A stretch of 64,000 bases of DNA from CAIJXJ01 sp964445115 (GTDB lineage: Bacteria > Pseudomonadota > Gammaproteobacteria > Burkholderiales > Methylophilaceae), in the NCBI GenBank assembly GCA_964445115.1, contig CAYUJU010000009.1:1-64000 (forward strand), in the 5' to 3' direction. Both the position numbers and the translations under genes were made by a program. The notes below the pieces were generated by a model, which saw only the letters and a list, made by a program, of their open reading frames with translations, did no database searches and had not been told where the DNA came from. Positions 1-9,526 of this stretch are shown here, one piece after another. Every line of letters starts with the position of its first letter. Position 1 is the first letter of the stretch.

Positions 1-128
1 TTCTCCGTTCCGTTTTAGACATTATGATTTGTCTAGCAGAGCGGGTGAAGTCCAAGTCCTCGCCGAAAACCCCTGTCTTGGCTGTGCTGCTCGGCGCGGC
101 AGAGGGGAATCAGGCGGCGGTGGAGTGA
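1..128 (+). CDS. 3' end of an unidentified protein gene cut by the window edge
   Basis: The frame that ends in TGA at 126-128 is open from the first base of the window and encodes about 41 residues, ending in a segment rich in Ala, Leu and Val. No start is visible, so this would be the C-terminus of a gene entering from the left. Its stop directly abuts the stop of the convergent gene on the other strand (129), which is the spacing expected for two real convergent genes. The fragment is too short to recognise a family, and it could be a chance open frame. Confidence 0.35.
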   Translation, partial: LRSVLDIMICLAERVKSKSSPKTPVLAVLLGAAEGNQAAVE

Positions 129-539
129 CTACTGCTTAAAATAGATACCACTCGGGTCTGCGTTATGTCCAATAAACATGCAATTCCCAGTGTGAGAAAC
201 CGTAATGGTATTGGCGGATAGAGTGAAACTGAACTTGCAATCATCTTCTATCGAATAGTACGTTCCCGTGCAACCAAGTACCTTTATTTCGCCGGAGTAT
301 ATGGCTTGACTGGTCGACGCTCCGTCATCACTCTGCTGAGGTGACCAATATGATTCGAGTTCGAATGGAAAGCTTGACTCATCCAGTGTGTCTTCCCAAA
401 TTTCAAGGGTGCTGGGTTGGTAACCTTTGCCTTTGTCAACAAGGTAGGAGCCTGGAATTTTCTCCCCGGAAAGGCAAGAATCTGCAGCTATGCATGTTTG
501 CCCTGAGAAAAGAAAAAATATTAGAAGAAGATGCTTCAT
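129..539 (-). CDS. Small secreted hypothetical protein
   Basis: Encodes 136 residues. The first ~19 form a clear Sec signal peptide: Lys2, a Leu/Ile/Phe-rich core and an Ala-Ala cleavage region before Asp20. The mature part is acidic, has several cysteines (Cys22 and others near residues 90-120) and no recognised domain. The gene is more A+T-rich than its neighbours, which hints at a lineage-specific or acquired gene. It lies just downstream of pdxA on the same strand, with only 9 bases between, so read-through from the lptD-surA-pdxA operon is possible. I do not recognise the family. Confidence 0.6.
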   Translation of the reverse strand: MKHLLLIFFLFSGQTCIAADSCLSGEKIPGSYLVDKGKGYQPSTLEIWEDTLDESSFPFELESYWSPQQSDDGASTSQAIYSGEIKVLGCTGTYYSIEDDCKFSFTLSANTITVSHTGNCMFIGHNADPSGIYFKQ

Positions 540-548
540 TCTTGAGGA

Positions 549-1490
549 CTAATTTGATTTAGCCAACTCAATCGCCAACTCAATCGCCGCAATCAAACTC
601 CCCACATCCGCCTTGCCGGTTCCGGCCAAATCGAGTGCGGTGCCGTGATCAACAGAAGTCCGAATAATTGGCATCCCCAGCGTGACGTTGACGCCTTCGC
701 CGAAGCTGGCGTGTTTCAGCACGGCGAGGCCTTGGTCGTGGTACATGGCCAGAAACGCATCGGTGGTGGCGAGGTTCTTCTGCGAGAACATGGTGTCGGC
801 GGGGAGGGGGCCGAGTAGGTGCATGCCTTCTGCCCGCAGCTTTGCCAGCACGGGTTCGATGACGTCGATTTCTTCCCTGCCCAAATGACCACCTTCGCCG
901 GCGTGGGGGTTGAGGCCGGCGACGCGGATGGCGGGAGTGGCGATGCCGAAGCGGTGCACGAGGTCGTGGTGCAGGATGCGGGTGACGCTTTCGAGTAGTT
1001 CCCTTGTAATGGCCTCAGGAATCTCGCGTAGCGGCAGGTGGGTGGTGGCGAGGGCGACGCGCATGCCGCCACCGACCAGCATCATGACGACTTGTGGGCT
1101 GTGGGTCAGTTCCTGCAGGAATTCGGTGTGGCCGGTGAAGGGGATGCCGGCGTCGTTGATGACGCCTTTGTGCACCGGGGCGGTGACCATGGCGTCGAAT
1201 TCGCCGTTCAAGCAGCCCTCGGCGGCGCGGGTCAGGGTGTCGAGTACGTAGCGGCCATTGGCCGGATTCAGGACGCCCGGTTCGGCGGGCGCGGCGAGCG
1301 GGACGTGTTCGATCTTGAGGTTGTCGATCGGCAAACCGAGTTGTGCGGCGCGGGATTTGATCAGGCCGTGGTCCGCGATCACGGAGATGTCCGCCTCCGG
1401 CAGGCTCTGCGCCAGCATGGCGCAGAGGTCGGGGCCGATGCCGGCGGGTTCGCCGGCGGTCAATGCAATACGTGGGCGCTTAACGTCCAA
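549..1490 (-). CDS. pdxA: 4-hydroxythreonine-4-phosphate dehydrogenase PdxA
   Basis: PdxA oxidises 4-phosphohydroxy-L-threonine in the DXP-dependent pyridoxal phosphate pathway, in the cytoplasm. The 313-residue product opens with the family signature LTAGEPAGIGPDL. It carries the three metal-ligand histidine regions of the family: GHTEF, NPHAGE and YHDQG. The best start is a TTG codon at 1490, because translation in frame from there gives the normal PdxA N-terminus and no ATG is suitably placed. The gene begins 5 bases after the surA stop, in the conserved lptD-surA-pdxA order (in many proteobacteria followed by rsmA, which is absent here). The rare TTG start and weak ribosome binding site suggest translational coupling to surA. 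Confidence 0.95.
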   Translation of the reverse strand: MDVKRPRIALTAGEPAGIGPDLCAMLAQSLPEADISVIADHGLIKSRAAQLGLPIDNLKIEHVPLAAPAEPGVLNPANGRYVLDTLTRAAEGCLNGEFDAMVTAPVHKGVINDAGIPFTGHTEFLQELTHSPQVVMMLVGGGMRVALATTHLPLREIPEAITRELLESVTRILHHDLVHRFGIATPAIRVAGLNPHAGEGGHLGREEIDVIEPVLAKLRAEGMHLLGPLPADTMFSQKNLATTDAFLAMYHDQGLAVLKHASFGEGVNVTLGMPIIRTSVDHGTALDLAGTGKADVGSLIAAIELAIELAKSN

Positions 1491-1495
1491 GGGGA

Positions 1496-2824
1496 TTAGT
1501 ACTTGTCTTCCAGTCGATACTCGACGTAGGCGCGGTCGCGCAGTTCGCGCAGCCAGTCCTGATAGGCTTCTTCGGCCTTGCGTGCCTTGATTTCCTGACG
1601 CGCCTTCAGGCGCGCGGCTTCGCGGCTCATGTCTTGGCTGCGGCGCTCGACCACCTCGATCAGGTGCCAGCCGAAGGGGGACTTGGTCGGCTCGCTGATC
1701 TGGCCGGGTTTGAGTTCGTTCATGGCTTTTTCGAATTCCGGCACGGTGTCACCCGGACTCACCCAGCCGAGGTCGCCGCCCTTGGAGGCGGTGCCGTCTT
1801 CCGAGTACTGGCGGGCGAGTTCCTCGAAATTGCCGCCATTTTCGAGGCGCTCCTTCAGGTCGGCCAGCTTGCGTCTGGCATCGCCTTCGGAAAGGACTTC
1901 GCTGGTCTTGAGCAGGATGTGACGGGCATGCGTTTGCTGGATAAGCAGCGGGGAACTGCCGCCGCGACGGTTCGTCAGCTTGAGAATGTGGAAGCCGTTG
2001 GGGCTGCGGATAATCGGGCTGACCTCGCCGGGCTGCATGGTTTTCAGGGCATCGGCGAACAGTGTGGGCACCTGGCCGCCATTTTTCCAACCCAGCATGC
2101 CGCCCTCAAGAGCGTTGGGGGCGTCGGAATAGCTGGCCGACACTTGGGCGAAATCGGTACCACCCTGGAGCAGCTGCAGCGCTTTTTCGGCCTTGGCCTT
2201 CAGTTTTTGCAGGTCTTCGGAGGCGCTGTCTTCCGGCGTGCGGATCAGGATGTGGGCAATTTCGTATTCGTCCTGCCCGGCCTCCTGACGCGAGGACTGG
2301 GTGGTCAGGTAGTTGTCGATTTCGGTTTCGGTGACGTTGACGCGGTTGTCGACCTCACGCTCGCGCAGACGGGCGAGGATGATCTCGTTGCGCATGTCTT
2401 CACGGAATTTGCGGTAGCTGATACCGTCCCGTTCCAGTGCCTGGCGGAACTCAAGCACGTTCATCTTGTTCTGTTCCGCGATGCGCTCCATGGTTTTATC
2501 GAGCTGGTTGTCGTCGACGCGCAAGCCGGTCTGTGCTGCCAGTTGCGTTTGCAAGCGGTCGCTGATCAGGCGTTCCAGCACCTGTTTTTCCAGCACGTCT
2601 TGCGGTGGGCGGGAGACATTCTGCTTTTCGAGTTGGTTCAGTACGATCTCGATGCGATTCTGCAGTTCGCGGTAGGTAATGACCTCGCGATCGACCACGG
2701 CAACGACGCGGTCGAGTTGCTGCACTTCCACATCGGCCGTGGCAGCCGGGAGGGGGACCAGGGAAAGTCCGAGCCAGAAAATGGCCTGCGCGAAGCGGCC
2801 GAAGTATGTCGACATGGGCATCAT
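1496..2824 (-). CDS. surA: Periplasmic peptidyl-prolyl isomerase/chaperone SurA
   Basis: SurA escorts unfolded outer-membrane proteins, including LptD, across the periplasm. The 442-residue product has an N-terminal signal peptide ending near Ala-Thr-Ala-Asp. The SurA N-domain (about residues 33-180) follows, then two parvulin-type PPIase domains at about 185-290 and 300-400, the second containing GGDLGWVSPGDTVPEFE, and a C-terminal helix. The start (ATG at 2824) overlaps the lptD stop as TGATG, so the chaperone is translationally coupled to its main client. A second ATG lies 3 bases further in. Confidence 0.96.
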   Translation of the reverse strand: MMPMSTYFGRFAQAIFWLGLSLVPLPAATADVEVQQLDRVVAVVDREVITYRELQNRIEIVLNQLEKQNVSRPPQDVLEKQVLERLISDRLQTQLAAQTGLRVDDNQLDKTMERIAEQNKMNVLEFRQALERDGISYRKFREDMRNEIILARLREREVDNRVNVTETEIDNYLTTQSSRQEAGQDEYEIAHILIRTPEDSASEDLQKLKAKAEKALQLLQGGTDFAQVSASYSDAPNALEGGMLGWKNGGQVPTLFADALKTMQPGEVSPIIRSPNGFHILKLTNRRGGSSPLLIQQTHARHILLKTSEVLSEGDARRKLADLKERLENGGNFEELARQYSEDGTASKGGDLGWVSPGDTVPEFEKAMNELKPGQISEPTKSPFGWHLIEVVERRSQDMSREAARLKARQEIKARKAEEAYQDWLRELRDRAYVEYRLEDKY

Positions 2825-5073
2825 CAGTATTGTTGGAAGTTGTCAGGAACGAGCGCTGAACTGGAATAACCGGGGATGCTGCGCTTGAGCAGGGTTAGCG
2901 GGCTGGTGCCGATCGAGGCGAGGCCGCCCAGTTCAAGCTGGAAGTAAAGGGCATAGTTGGCATTCGCGGTCGCGGTTTCCACGCGTTGCATCACGGCACG
3001 CGCCTGCCAGCAACCGGCGTCGTATTCCGCACCTGCCAGCGTTTCAATCGGGCGCTTTTCCGCGATGGAGTAGTTCACCCGGGCGAGGCCATACCAGCGC
3101 GGTGCAAACGGCCATTCGGTGGAGAGGTCGATCTGTTCCAACTGGTTGAGCGTCTGGGTGTTGCGTGTATAGCGATAGCTCAGGTTGAGGGTCTTGCCGG
3201 CTTCGGGGTTGTAGCGTGCCCCAATGTTGGATTTCACGGTTTGATCGGCATCGGTGTTGTATTGCCAGCCGGCATCGACGTTCCAGTGGTTGAGCAGGCG
3301 GGCGGTAACGGCGGTGATGATGTCCGAGGTGTCGGCCTCACGCGGCGCCGTATTCGGGTTCAGCATGACTTTCTGTCCGCTGAAGTAGAAGCGCTGGCCG
3401 ATGGTCGCCGCCAGACGCTGGATGCCAGTGCTGGCGTCGATCAGGCGGCTGGTGACGGCGAGCGAGATCTGGTTGGCGTTGTTCACGCGGTCGTTGCCGG
3501 TGTACTGGTTTTCGGAAAACAGCGTGCTCAGGTTGAGGTCCGACTCCGCCGTATCGAACAGGGGCAGGCGGCGCTGGTCCTGATAGGGGATGTACGCGTA
3601 GAAAATACGTGGTTCCAGTGTTTGCGTGTAACGGTTGCGTACTACGCGGAAATCGCGGTCGAAGTAGAGGCCGCTGTCGACGCTGAAAATCGGCAGGACG
3701 CGGGTATCGGATTCGTAATTGTCCGCCACGCCATTCAGGGTGAGCGCCGTGTTGCCGCTGAGATCGTACTTGGTGTAGTGCACGCCGAATTTGGGGGTGA
3801 CATAGCCGTAGGAAGTACCCAGCGGCAGGCTGATGCTGGGGTAAGCGGTAAAGCGGTTGCCGGTGACCGCGCTCGGCGCGTTATCGCTGCGGTCGAAACG
3901 GACGAACTGGGTATAGAGGCTGCCGCTCAGCCAATCCCAGTCCTTGGCGCCCGTCAGGGTCAGCTGCGGCAGGCGCTGGTAGGGATAGGACAGCTTGTCC
4001 AGCGTCTGGTACTGCTGTGCCAAGGCGTTGAAGTTCCAGGTGCCGTTGCCCCAGTTCAGGCTGGCCTGTTGCGGCAGGTTCACCCGGCTGGTGGTGATGA
4101 TGTGAGTCGTCATGTCGGCAAAGTACTGGTCGTCCGACACGCGTTCGATGTTGAAGTCACCCGACCAGCCGTTACCGAAATTCTGGCGGTGTTTCAGGTT
4201 GACGAAATAGCGGCTGTCGCCGGTGTTGTTGTCGCTGGCAAGATACTCGACCCGGTCTTCACCAGAATAGTTTTCTTCGAGATAACGGAATTCCCCCACT
4301 GCCTGCATCCCGCGCTTGCTCATGTAGCGTGCGCCCAGCGTGGCATCCATATTGGGGGCGATATTCCAGTAGTAAGGCAGCGTGATGTCCAGGCCGCTGC
4401 GGCTGGTGGTGGCCCACGAGGGCGACAGGAAGCCGCTCTTGCGCTGGTTGTGGAAAGGGAAGTCGATCCACGGGGTGTAGAGAATGGGAACGCCCTTGAA
4501 CTCCACGCTGGCGTGCTTGGCCGTGCCGGTGTCGGTATGGTGGTCCAGCTCCAGTTCGCTTGCGCGCAGGAACCAGGAATCATCGCCTGCCTCGCAGGTG
4601 GTGTAGCGGGCGCCGAACAGGCGCTCCTTGTCCGGGCCTTCGAACTGCACGGACTTGGCATCGCCACGCGCAAACTTGGGCGCGCCCGGCGTGGGCGTGG
4701 CGTTCGCCGACGTGGTGCGCATGGTGAACACCGGCTCTTTCATCTCGCCGATGCGTTCATCCAGTTTCATGCGGAGCTCCGACCCCGTGACGGTGTTGCC
4801 GCCTTGCTCGATACGGGTGTTGCCAATGACGTGCAGCGCCTCGTTCAGGACGTCGTAGTCGATGCGGTCGCCAAAAATGGCCTGCCCGTTCTGGTGCAGT
4901 TCAGCGTCGCCGATCGCATGCATCTTGCGGTCCAGATACACCTCGAGGCGCTGGGCGTCGATGGTGGTGGCGCCGGGCTCGATGTCCGTGGGAGCGGTTT
5001 CTCCGGTTTGTGCAGATGCGCCCTGAGAGGCCAGAAGCGTGAACGCGAATGCGAGGAAACGGTGAATCTGCAT
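2824..5073 (-). CDS. lptD: LPS-assembly outer-membrane protein LptD
   Basis: LptD, with LptE, forms the outer-membrane translocon that inserts lipopolysaccharide into the outer leaflet. The start chosen at 5073 gives 749 residues beginning with a typical signal peptide that ends in Gly-Ala-Ser-Ala-Gln. An upstream start at 5154 would add 27 residues before it and is unlikely. An OstA/LptA-like jelly-roll domain (about residues 50-160) is followed by the LptD beta-barrel with the conserved FPFHNQRKSGFLSP segment. It is the first gene of the lptD-surA-pdxA operon, divergent from amgK across about 215 bases that should hold both promoters. Confidence 0.96.
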   Translation of the reverse strand: MQIHRFLAFAFTLLASQGASAQTGETAPTDIEPGATTIDAQRLEVYLDRKMHAIGDAELHQNGQAIFGDRIDYDVLNEALHVIGNTRIEQGGNTVTGSELRMKLDERIGEMKEPVFTMRTTSANATPTPGAPKFARGDAKSVQFEGPDKERLFGARYTTCEAGDDSWFLRASELELDHHTDTGTAKHASVEFKGVPILYTPWIDFPFHNQRKSGFLSPSWATTSRSGLDITLPYYWNIAPNMDATLGARYMSKRGMQAVGEFRYLEENYSGEDRVEYLASDNNTGDSRYFVNLKHRQNFGNGWSGDFNIERVSDDQYFADMTTHIITTSRVNLPQQASLNWGNGTWNFNALAQQYQTLDKLSYPYQRLPQLTLTGAKDWDWLSGSLYTQFVRFDRSDNAPSAVTGNRFTAYPSISLPLGTSYGYVTPKFGVHYTKYDLSGNTALTLNGVADNYESDTRVLPIFSVDSGLYFDRDFRVVRNRYTQTLEPRIFYAYIPYQDQRRLPLFDTAESDLNLSTLFSENQYTGNDRVNNANQISLAVTSRLIDASTGIQRLAATIGQRFYFSGQKVMLNPNTAPREADTSDIITAVTARLLNHWNVDAGWQYNTDADQTVKSNIGARYNPEAGKTLNLSYRYTRNTQTLNQLEQIDLSTEWPFAPRWYGLARVNYSIAEKRPIETLAGAEYDAGCWQARAVMQRVETATANANYALYFQLELGGLASIGTSPLTLLKRSIPGYSSSALVPDNFQQY

Positions 5074-5288
5074 GGGTGGGAGAGGTCGGAACGTCGGCTT
5101 TGGGTGGATTATTTTTACAGGTGGTAAAATCGCACAAATTTGTCTTTTAGGCAATCTGATTCTGGCGCGTGGAATGCCGCGCCCGGGCTTGTTTCTTCAG
5201 GGTTTTCCTTGTGTGACAACGGCTTGGCGCGGCTAATTCATGCAGCGCATCGGTATTGCGGTTTTATTTCGAGGAAAGGTGACGTCGG

Positions 5289-6284
5289 GTGCAGCGAGAA
5301 CAGGCATTGAATACGTGGTTGCAGCGGGTGCTGGAGGGGGCGTCCTTTACGCTGGCGCCAGCCTCGGCGGATGCCAGTTTCCGTCGCTATTTCCGCGTTA
5401 CCCTGCCGGATCGCACGCTGATCGCCATGGACGCGCCGCCCGAACACGAAAATTGTGCCCCTTTCCTGCATGTGGCGCAGGTGCTCGGCGATGCCGGGGT
5501 GCACGTGCCCAAGGTGATGGCTCAGGATTTGTCGCAAGGATTCCTGTTGCTGACGGATCTGGGGAATACCACCTATCTTTCGGCGCTGAATCCCGCCTCG
5601 GCGGCGGGTCTGTACGCGGATGCCACCGATGCACTGATCCGCATTCAACTGGCCAGCAAGCCGGAGGTGTTCCCGAATTACGACCATGCGCTGCTGACGC
5701 GCGAAATGCGTCTGTTGCCCGACTGGTACGTTACCAGGCACCTGAAACTCAGTCTGGACGACAAGCAGTCGGCGACGCTGCAGCAGACTTTCGATCTGCT
5801 CAACCGCAACATTCTGGGGCAGGGGCAGGTGTACGTGCACCGCGATTACCACTCCCGCAACCTGATGGTGTGCGAGGGCGACAACCCCGGCATCCTCGAT
5901 TTTCAGGATGCCGTGTACGGTGCCATCACCTACGACCTGGTCTCGCTGTTCAAGGATGCGTACATCCGTTGGGAAGAAGATCAGGTGCTCGACTGGGTGG
6001 TGCGCTACTGGCAAAAGGCGAAGCAGGCCGGGCTGCCGGTGCCGGGCGATATTGCCGATTTCTATCGCGATTTCGAGTGGATGGGCGTGCAACGGCACAT
6101 CAAGGTGCTAGGCATTTTTGCCCGCCTGTACCATCGCGACGGCAAGGAAGGCTATCTCAAGGACATGCCGCTGGTGGCGGATTACCTGCGCCGCGCCTGT
6201 GATCGATACATCGAACTCCGTCCTTTCCTGCGGTTGCTGGATCAGTGGGAAAATCGTCAGGTTCAAGTGGGGTATACCTTTTGA
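5289..6284 (+). CDS. amgK: Sugar kinase of the aminoglycoside phosphotransferase fold, AmgK-like (MurNAc/GlcNAc anomeric kinase)
   Basis: Encodes 331 residues of the APH/choline-kinase fold with the catalytic loop VHRDYHSRNLMV and the metal-binding ILDFQDAVYG motif. In Pseudomonas, AmgK phosphorylates MurNAc and GlcNAc at the anomeric carbon for cell-wall recycling, and MurU makes the UDP-sugar. The adjacency to a MurU-like nucleotidyltransferase and the divergence from lptD match that recycling pair. The start is GTG at 5289 behind an AAAGGTGA-type ribosome binding site. The substrate is inferred from context; the fold is clear. Confidence 0.88.
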   Translation: MQREQALNTWLQRVLEGASFTLAPASADASFRRYFRVTLPDRTLIAMDAPPEHENCAPFLHVAQVLGDAGVHVPKVMAQDLSQGFLLLTDLGNTTYLSALNPASAAGLYADATDALIRIQLASKPEVFPNYDHALLTREMRLLPDWYVTRHLKLSLDDKQSATLQQTFDLLNRNILGQGQVYVHRDYHSRNLMVCEGDNPGILDFQDAVYGAITYDLVSLFKDAYIRWEEDQVLDWVVRYWQKAKQAGLPVPGDIADFYRDFEWMGVQRHIKVLGIFARLYHRDGKEGYLKDMPLVADYLRRACDRYIELRPFLRLLDQWENRQVQVGYTF

Positions 6285-6372
6285 GCGCCAGAAGCCATGC
6301 ATTGCCGTGGTTGCGGCGAGCCCGGTCTGACGCTTGCCTTTCCTCCGTGCTCTCCGTGGTAACAAGGTCGTC

Positions 6373-7041
6373 ATGAAGGCTATGATTCTGGCCGCCGGCC
6401 GCGGCGAACGCATGCGCCCGTTGACCGACCACACCCCCAAACCCCTGTTGCCGGTGGGCGGTCAACCCCTCATCGTCTGGCACATCGAGCGGTTGGCTGC
6501 TGCGGGCTTCCGGGAGATCGTCATCAACCATGCCCACCTAGGCACCCAGATCGAGGCGGCCCTGGGCGATGGCCGCCAGTTTGGCGTGCACATTCAGTAT
6601 TCTCCCGAAGGCGAGGCGCTGGAAACGGCAGGCGGAATTGCAAACGCCCTGCCCCTGTTGGGCGAGGCGCCGTTCCTTGTGGTCAACGGGGATGTCTATT
6701 GTGATTATGATTTCAGCGGTGTCGCCCGACAGCCGATGGACGGCGTTGTGGCCCATCTGGTGCTGGTGGACAATCCTCCGCAGTATCCCGCGGGCGATTT
6801 CGTGTTGTCTGAGGGCAAATTGGTGGAGGCCGACGCGCCGCGCCTGACGTTCTCCGGCATCGGCATTTATTGCCCCGCACTGTTTGCCGGCGTGCCGCGC
6901 GGCAGCAAGGCCAAACTGGCGCCGCTGTTGCGCGCCGAAATCCCGCCGGGCCGCGTGTCGGCGGAACATTATCGTGGTCGCTGGGTCGATGTAGGGACGC
7001 CTGAACGCTTGCAGGCCTTGGACGAAGAATTGAACGCATGA
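6373..7041 (+). CDS. murU: MurNAc-1-phosphate uridylyltransferase MurU-like nucleotidyltransferase
   Basis: The 222-residue product starts with the nucleotidyltransferase signature AAGRGERMRPLTDHTPKPLL, where the Lys and Arg contact the NTP. It also has a VVNGDVY metal-binding segment typical of sugar-1-phosphate uridylyltransferases. The ATG at 6373 is preferred over the in-frame ATG at 6334 because the family begins directly at the MILAAG strand. It follows amgK by 88 bases, and its stop overlaps the pepP start (ATGA). Together with AmgK it is expected to convert recovered MurNAc to UDP-MurNAc. The substrate assignment relies on that pairing. Confidence 0.88.
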   Translation: MKAMILAAGRGERMRPLTDHTPKPLLPVGGQPLIVWHIERLAAAGFREIVINHAHLGTQIEAALGDGRQFGVHIQYSPEGEALETAGGIANALPLLGEAPFLVVNGDVYCDYDFSGVARQPMDGVVAHLVLVDNPPQYPAGDFVLSEGKLVEADAPRLTFSGIGIYCPALFAGVPRGSKAKLAPLLRAEIPPGRVSAEHYRGRWVDVGTPERLQALDEELNA

Positions 7042-8342
7042 TCGAAACCGTACATTTCCGGCAACGCCGTCAGCAACTGCTGCACCGCATGGGGGCGGGC
7101 GTGGCCGTCATTCCTACCGCGCCCGAGACGGTGCGCAGTCGCGACAGCCACTATCCTTATCGTTTCGATAGCTATTTCTACTATCTGACCGGATTCGCCG
7201 AGCCGGAATCGGTGTTGATCCTGATCGCCGGCGCCCAGCCGAAAAGCGTGCTGTTCTGCCGCGACAAGGATCTCGAACGCGAAATCTGGGATGGCTTCCG
7301 TTACGGCCCAGACGGAGCGAAAGAATTTTTTGGCGTGGACGAAGCGTATTCGATCTCGCGCCTTGACGAACTCGCCCCGCAGTTGCTCGCCAACCAGCCG
7401 CGTCTGTTTTTTGCGCTGGGTGCGGATTCTGCGTGGGATGGGCGTGTTTCCGGCTGGCTCAACCAGCTGAGATCCCAGGTCCGCACTGGCGTCAGTGCGC
7501 CGCCTGACGTGGCCGATGTGCGTGCCCTGCTGGATGACATGCGCCTAATCAAGGCGCCGGAAGAAATCGATACCATGAAACGTGCCGCCAGTATTTCTGC
7601 TGCGGCGCATCGCCGCGCCATGCGTGCGACACGCCCCGGCGTCATGGAATATGAGGTCGAGGCGGAACTGTTGCACGAATTCCGACGGCAGGGTGCGCAG
7701 TCGCCGGCCTACCACTCCATCGTGGCGGGTGGGGCGAACGCCTGTGTGCTGCATTACGTGTTCAATAATGCCCGGTTGCACGACGGCGATCTGCTATTGA
7801 TTGACGCGGGGTGTGAACTGGATGGCTATGCCTCCGACATCACGCGCACCTTCCCGGTGAACGGCCGCTTCAGCGGGCCGCAAAAGGAGTTATACGAACT
7901 GGTGCTGGCCGCCCAAGCGGCGGCGGTCGAGGCGATTCGCCCCGGGGCGGGCTGGAACGATCCGCACGAGGCGGCGCTTCGAGTGCTGGCGCAGGGCTTT
8001 ATCGATGTCGGCTTGTGCCAAGGCACGCTGGATGCCGTGCTGGAATCGGGCGATTACCGGCGCTTTTACATGCACCGCACCGGCCACTGGCTGGGGCTGG
8101 ATGTACACGATGCCGGCAACTACAAACAGGGCGATGCCTGGTTGGCGCTGGAGCCTGGCATGGTGCTGACCGTCGAGCCGGGATGTTACGTCCGCCCGGC
8201 AGACAACGTGCCCAAGCATTTCTGGGATATCGGCATTCGTATCGAGGACGACGCAGTCGTCACCGCGAGCGGGTGCGAGATCATCACGCACGAGGTGCCC
8301 AAGACGGTGGCCGAGATTGAGGCCTGGATGGCGCATGACTGA
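7038..8342 (+). CDS. pepP: Xaa-Pro aminopeptidase PepP
   Basis: A cytoplasmic dimanganese peptidase that removes an N-terminal residue preceding proline. The 434-residue product has the N-terminal creatinase-like domain (about 1-170) and a pita-bread catalytic domain. All metal ligands are visible: the Asp of DAGCELDGY, the Asp of SDITRTF, the His of HRTGHWLGLD, the Glu of VEPGCYV and the Glu of RIEDD. It overlaps murU by 4 bases upstream and ubiH by 8 bases downstream. This pepP-ubiH-ubiI-like arrangement is conserved in proteobacteria. Confidence 0.96.
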   Translation: MIETVHFRQRRQQLLHRMGAGVAVIPTAPETVRSRDSHYPYRFDSYFYYLTGFAEPESVLILIAGAQPKSVLFCRDKDLEREIWDGFRYGPDGAKEFFGVDEAYSISRLDELAPQLLANQPRLFFALGADSAWDGRVSGWLNQLRSQVRTGVSAPPDVADVRALLDDMRLIKAPEEIDTMKRAASISAAAHRRAMRATRPGVMEYEVEAELLHEFRRQGAQSPAYHSIVAGGANACVLHYVFNNARLHDGDLLLIDAGCELDGYASDITRTFPVNGRFSGPQKELYELVLAAQAAAVEAIRPGAGWNDPHEAALRVLAQGFIDVGLCQGTLDAVLESGDYRRFYMHRTGHWLGLDVHDAGNYKQGDAWLALEPGMVLTVEPGCYVRPADNVPKHFWDIGIRIEDDAVVTASGCEIITHEVPKTVAEIEAWMAHD

Positions 8343-9510
8343 TCAGGTCGACATCCTGATCGTTGGTGGCGGACCGGTCGGCGCGACGCTGGCCTTGGCG
8401 CTGCAGGAATCCGGACTGAAGGTCGTCGTGCTGGAGGCGCGCCCGGCCGGTGTTGTCAGCCAGGACAGGCGCACCCTGGCGCTGTCGGAAGGCAGCCGCA
8501 TGTTACTGCAGCGGCTGGGTGTGTGGCACGAGTTGTCCGCGCATGCGACGCCGATCAAAACCATTCATATTTCGCAGCGCGGCCGATTCGGGCGCTCCGT
8601 GTTGCATGCCGAAGACGAGGGTCAGGCCGCGCTCGGCTACGTGCTGCCGTACGCGGCGCTCGCGAACGTGCTGAATCGACGGTTGGCCGAGGCTGTGCAT
8701 GTGGAGGTCCGATATGAGGCCCGTGTGAACGGACTCGACGCCTCCGCGACATGTGGCCTTGCGCGTTACGTGCAGGCGGATGGCGCTGCCGTTGAAATGC
8801 CGGCTTCCCTGCTGGTCGTCGCGGACGGCGGGCGCAGCCTGACCGACTTGCCCGGCATGGCACGGGAAGTACGCGATTACGGCCAGTCTGCCGTGGTGGG
8901 GCGCGTGGTCACGGAATTGCCGCACTGCCATGTGGCGTATGAACGATTCACCCCGGAAGGGCCGGTCGCCCTGCTGCCGGATGGCGACAAGGCTTTCGCC
9001 CTGGTGTGGACGGCGGCGCCGGCAGAGGCGGAAGCCTTGTGTGCCTTGGAGGATGCGGTATTCCTGGAGCGCCTGCATGCCCATTTCGGTGACCGGGTGG
9101 GACGTTTTCTCACCATCGAAGGGCGAGGCGCTTTTCCACTGAAGCTATCGACATTGCGCCCGGTGACGGCGCCTCATCTGGCCGTGATTGGCAACGCCGC
9201 GCAGACCTTGCACCCGGTGGCCGGGCAGGGGTTCAACCTTGGCCTGCGCGATGCGTGGGAACTGGCCCTGACTCTGCGCGATACGCCGCCGGATCAGGTG
9301 GGCGCCCCCGATATGCTGTCGCGTTATCAGTCGCGCCGCGCCCCGGATACCCAAGGGGGTATTCTGTTCACCGATTTTCTCGTGCGGACGTTTTCCAATG
9401 ACTGGCCGGTCCTCGGAGCGGCGCGTGGATTGGGCCTCGGGCTGCTGGAACTGGCCGCCCCCGCCAAGCGTTTCGTGGCGCGAAAAATGAGCTTTGGGGC
9501 CAATGGATAA
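8335..9510 (+). CDS. ubiH: FAD-dependent ubiquinone biosynthesis hydroxylase UbiH
   Basis: A class A flavoprotein monooxygenase of the UbiH/UbiF/COQ6 family. It has the N-terminal dinucleotide-binding LIVGGGPVGATLALAL, the DG motif around VVADGGRS and the second FAD motif GNAAQTLHPVAGQGFNLGLRD. The start at 8335 (391 residues) overlaps the pepP stop, while the longer frame from 8317 adds six residues unlike the family. Position next to pepP favours UbiH (C6 hydroxylation of the quinone ring) over its paralogues. The exact ring position is inferred. Confidence 0.9.
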   Translation: MTDQVDILIVGGGPVGATLALALQESGLKVVVLEARPAGVVSQDRRTLALSEGSRMLLQRLGVWHELSAHATPIKTIHISQRGRFGRSVLHAEDEGQAALGYVLPYAALANVLNRRLAEAVHVEVRYEARVNGLDASATCGLARYVQADGAAVEMPASLLVVADGGRSLTDLPGMAREVRDYGQSAVVGRVVTELPHCHVAYERFTPEGPVALLPDGDKAFALVWTAAPAEAEALCALEDAVFLERLHAHFGDRVGRFLTIEGRGAFPLKLSTLRPVTAPHLAVIGNAAQTLHPVAGQGFNLGLRDAWELALTLRDTPPDQVGAPDMLSRYQSRRAPDTQGGILFTDFLVRTFSNDWPVLGAARGLGLGLLELAAPAKRFVARKMSFGANG

Positions 9511-9526
9511 TTTTGGGGGCAGACAA

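Noticed and set aside
2986..5127. A 713-codon open frame on the + strand
   Set aside because: It is antisense to lptD, whose product is unmistakable; GC-rich codon use opens the opposite strand.
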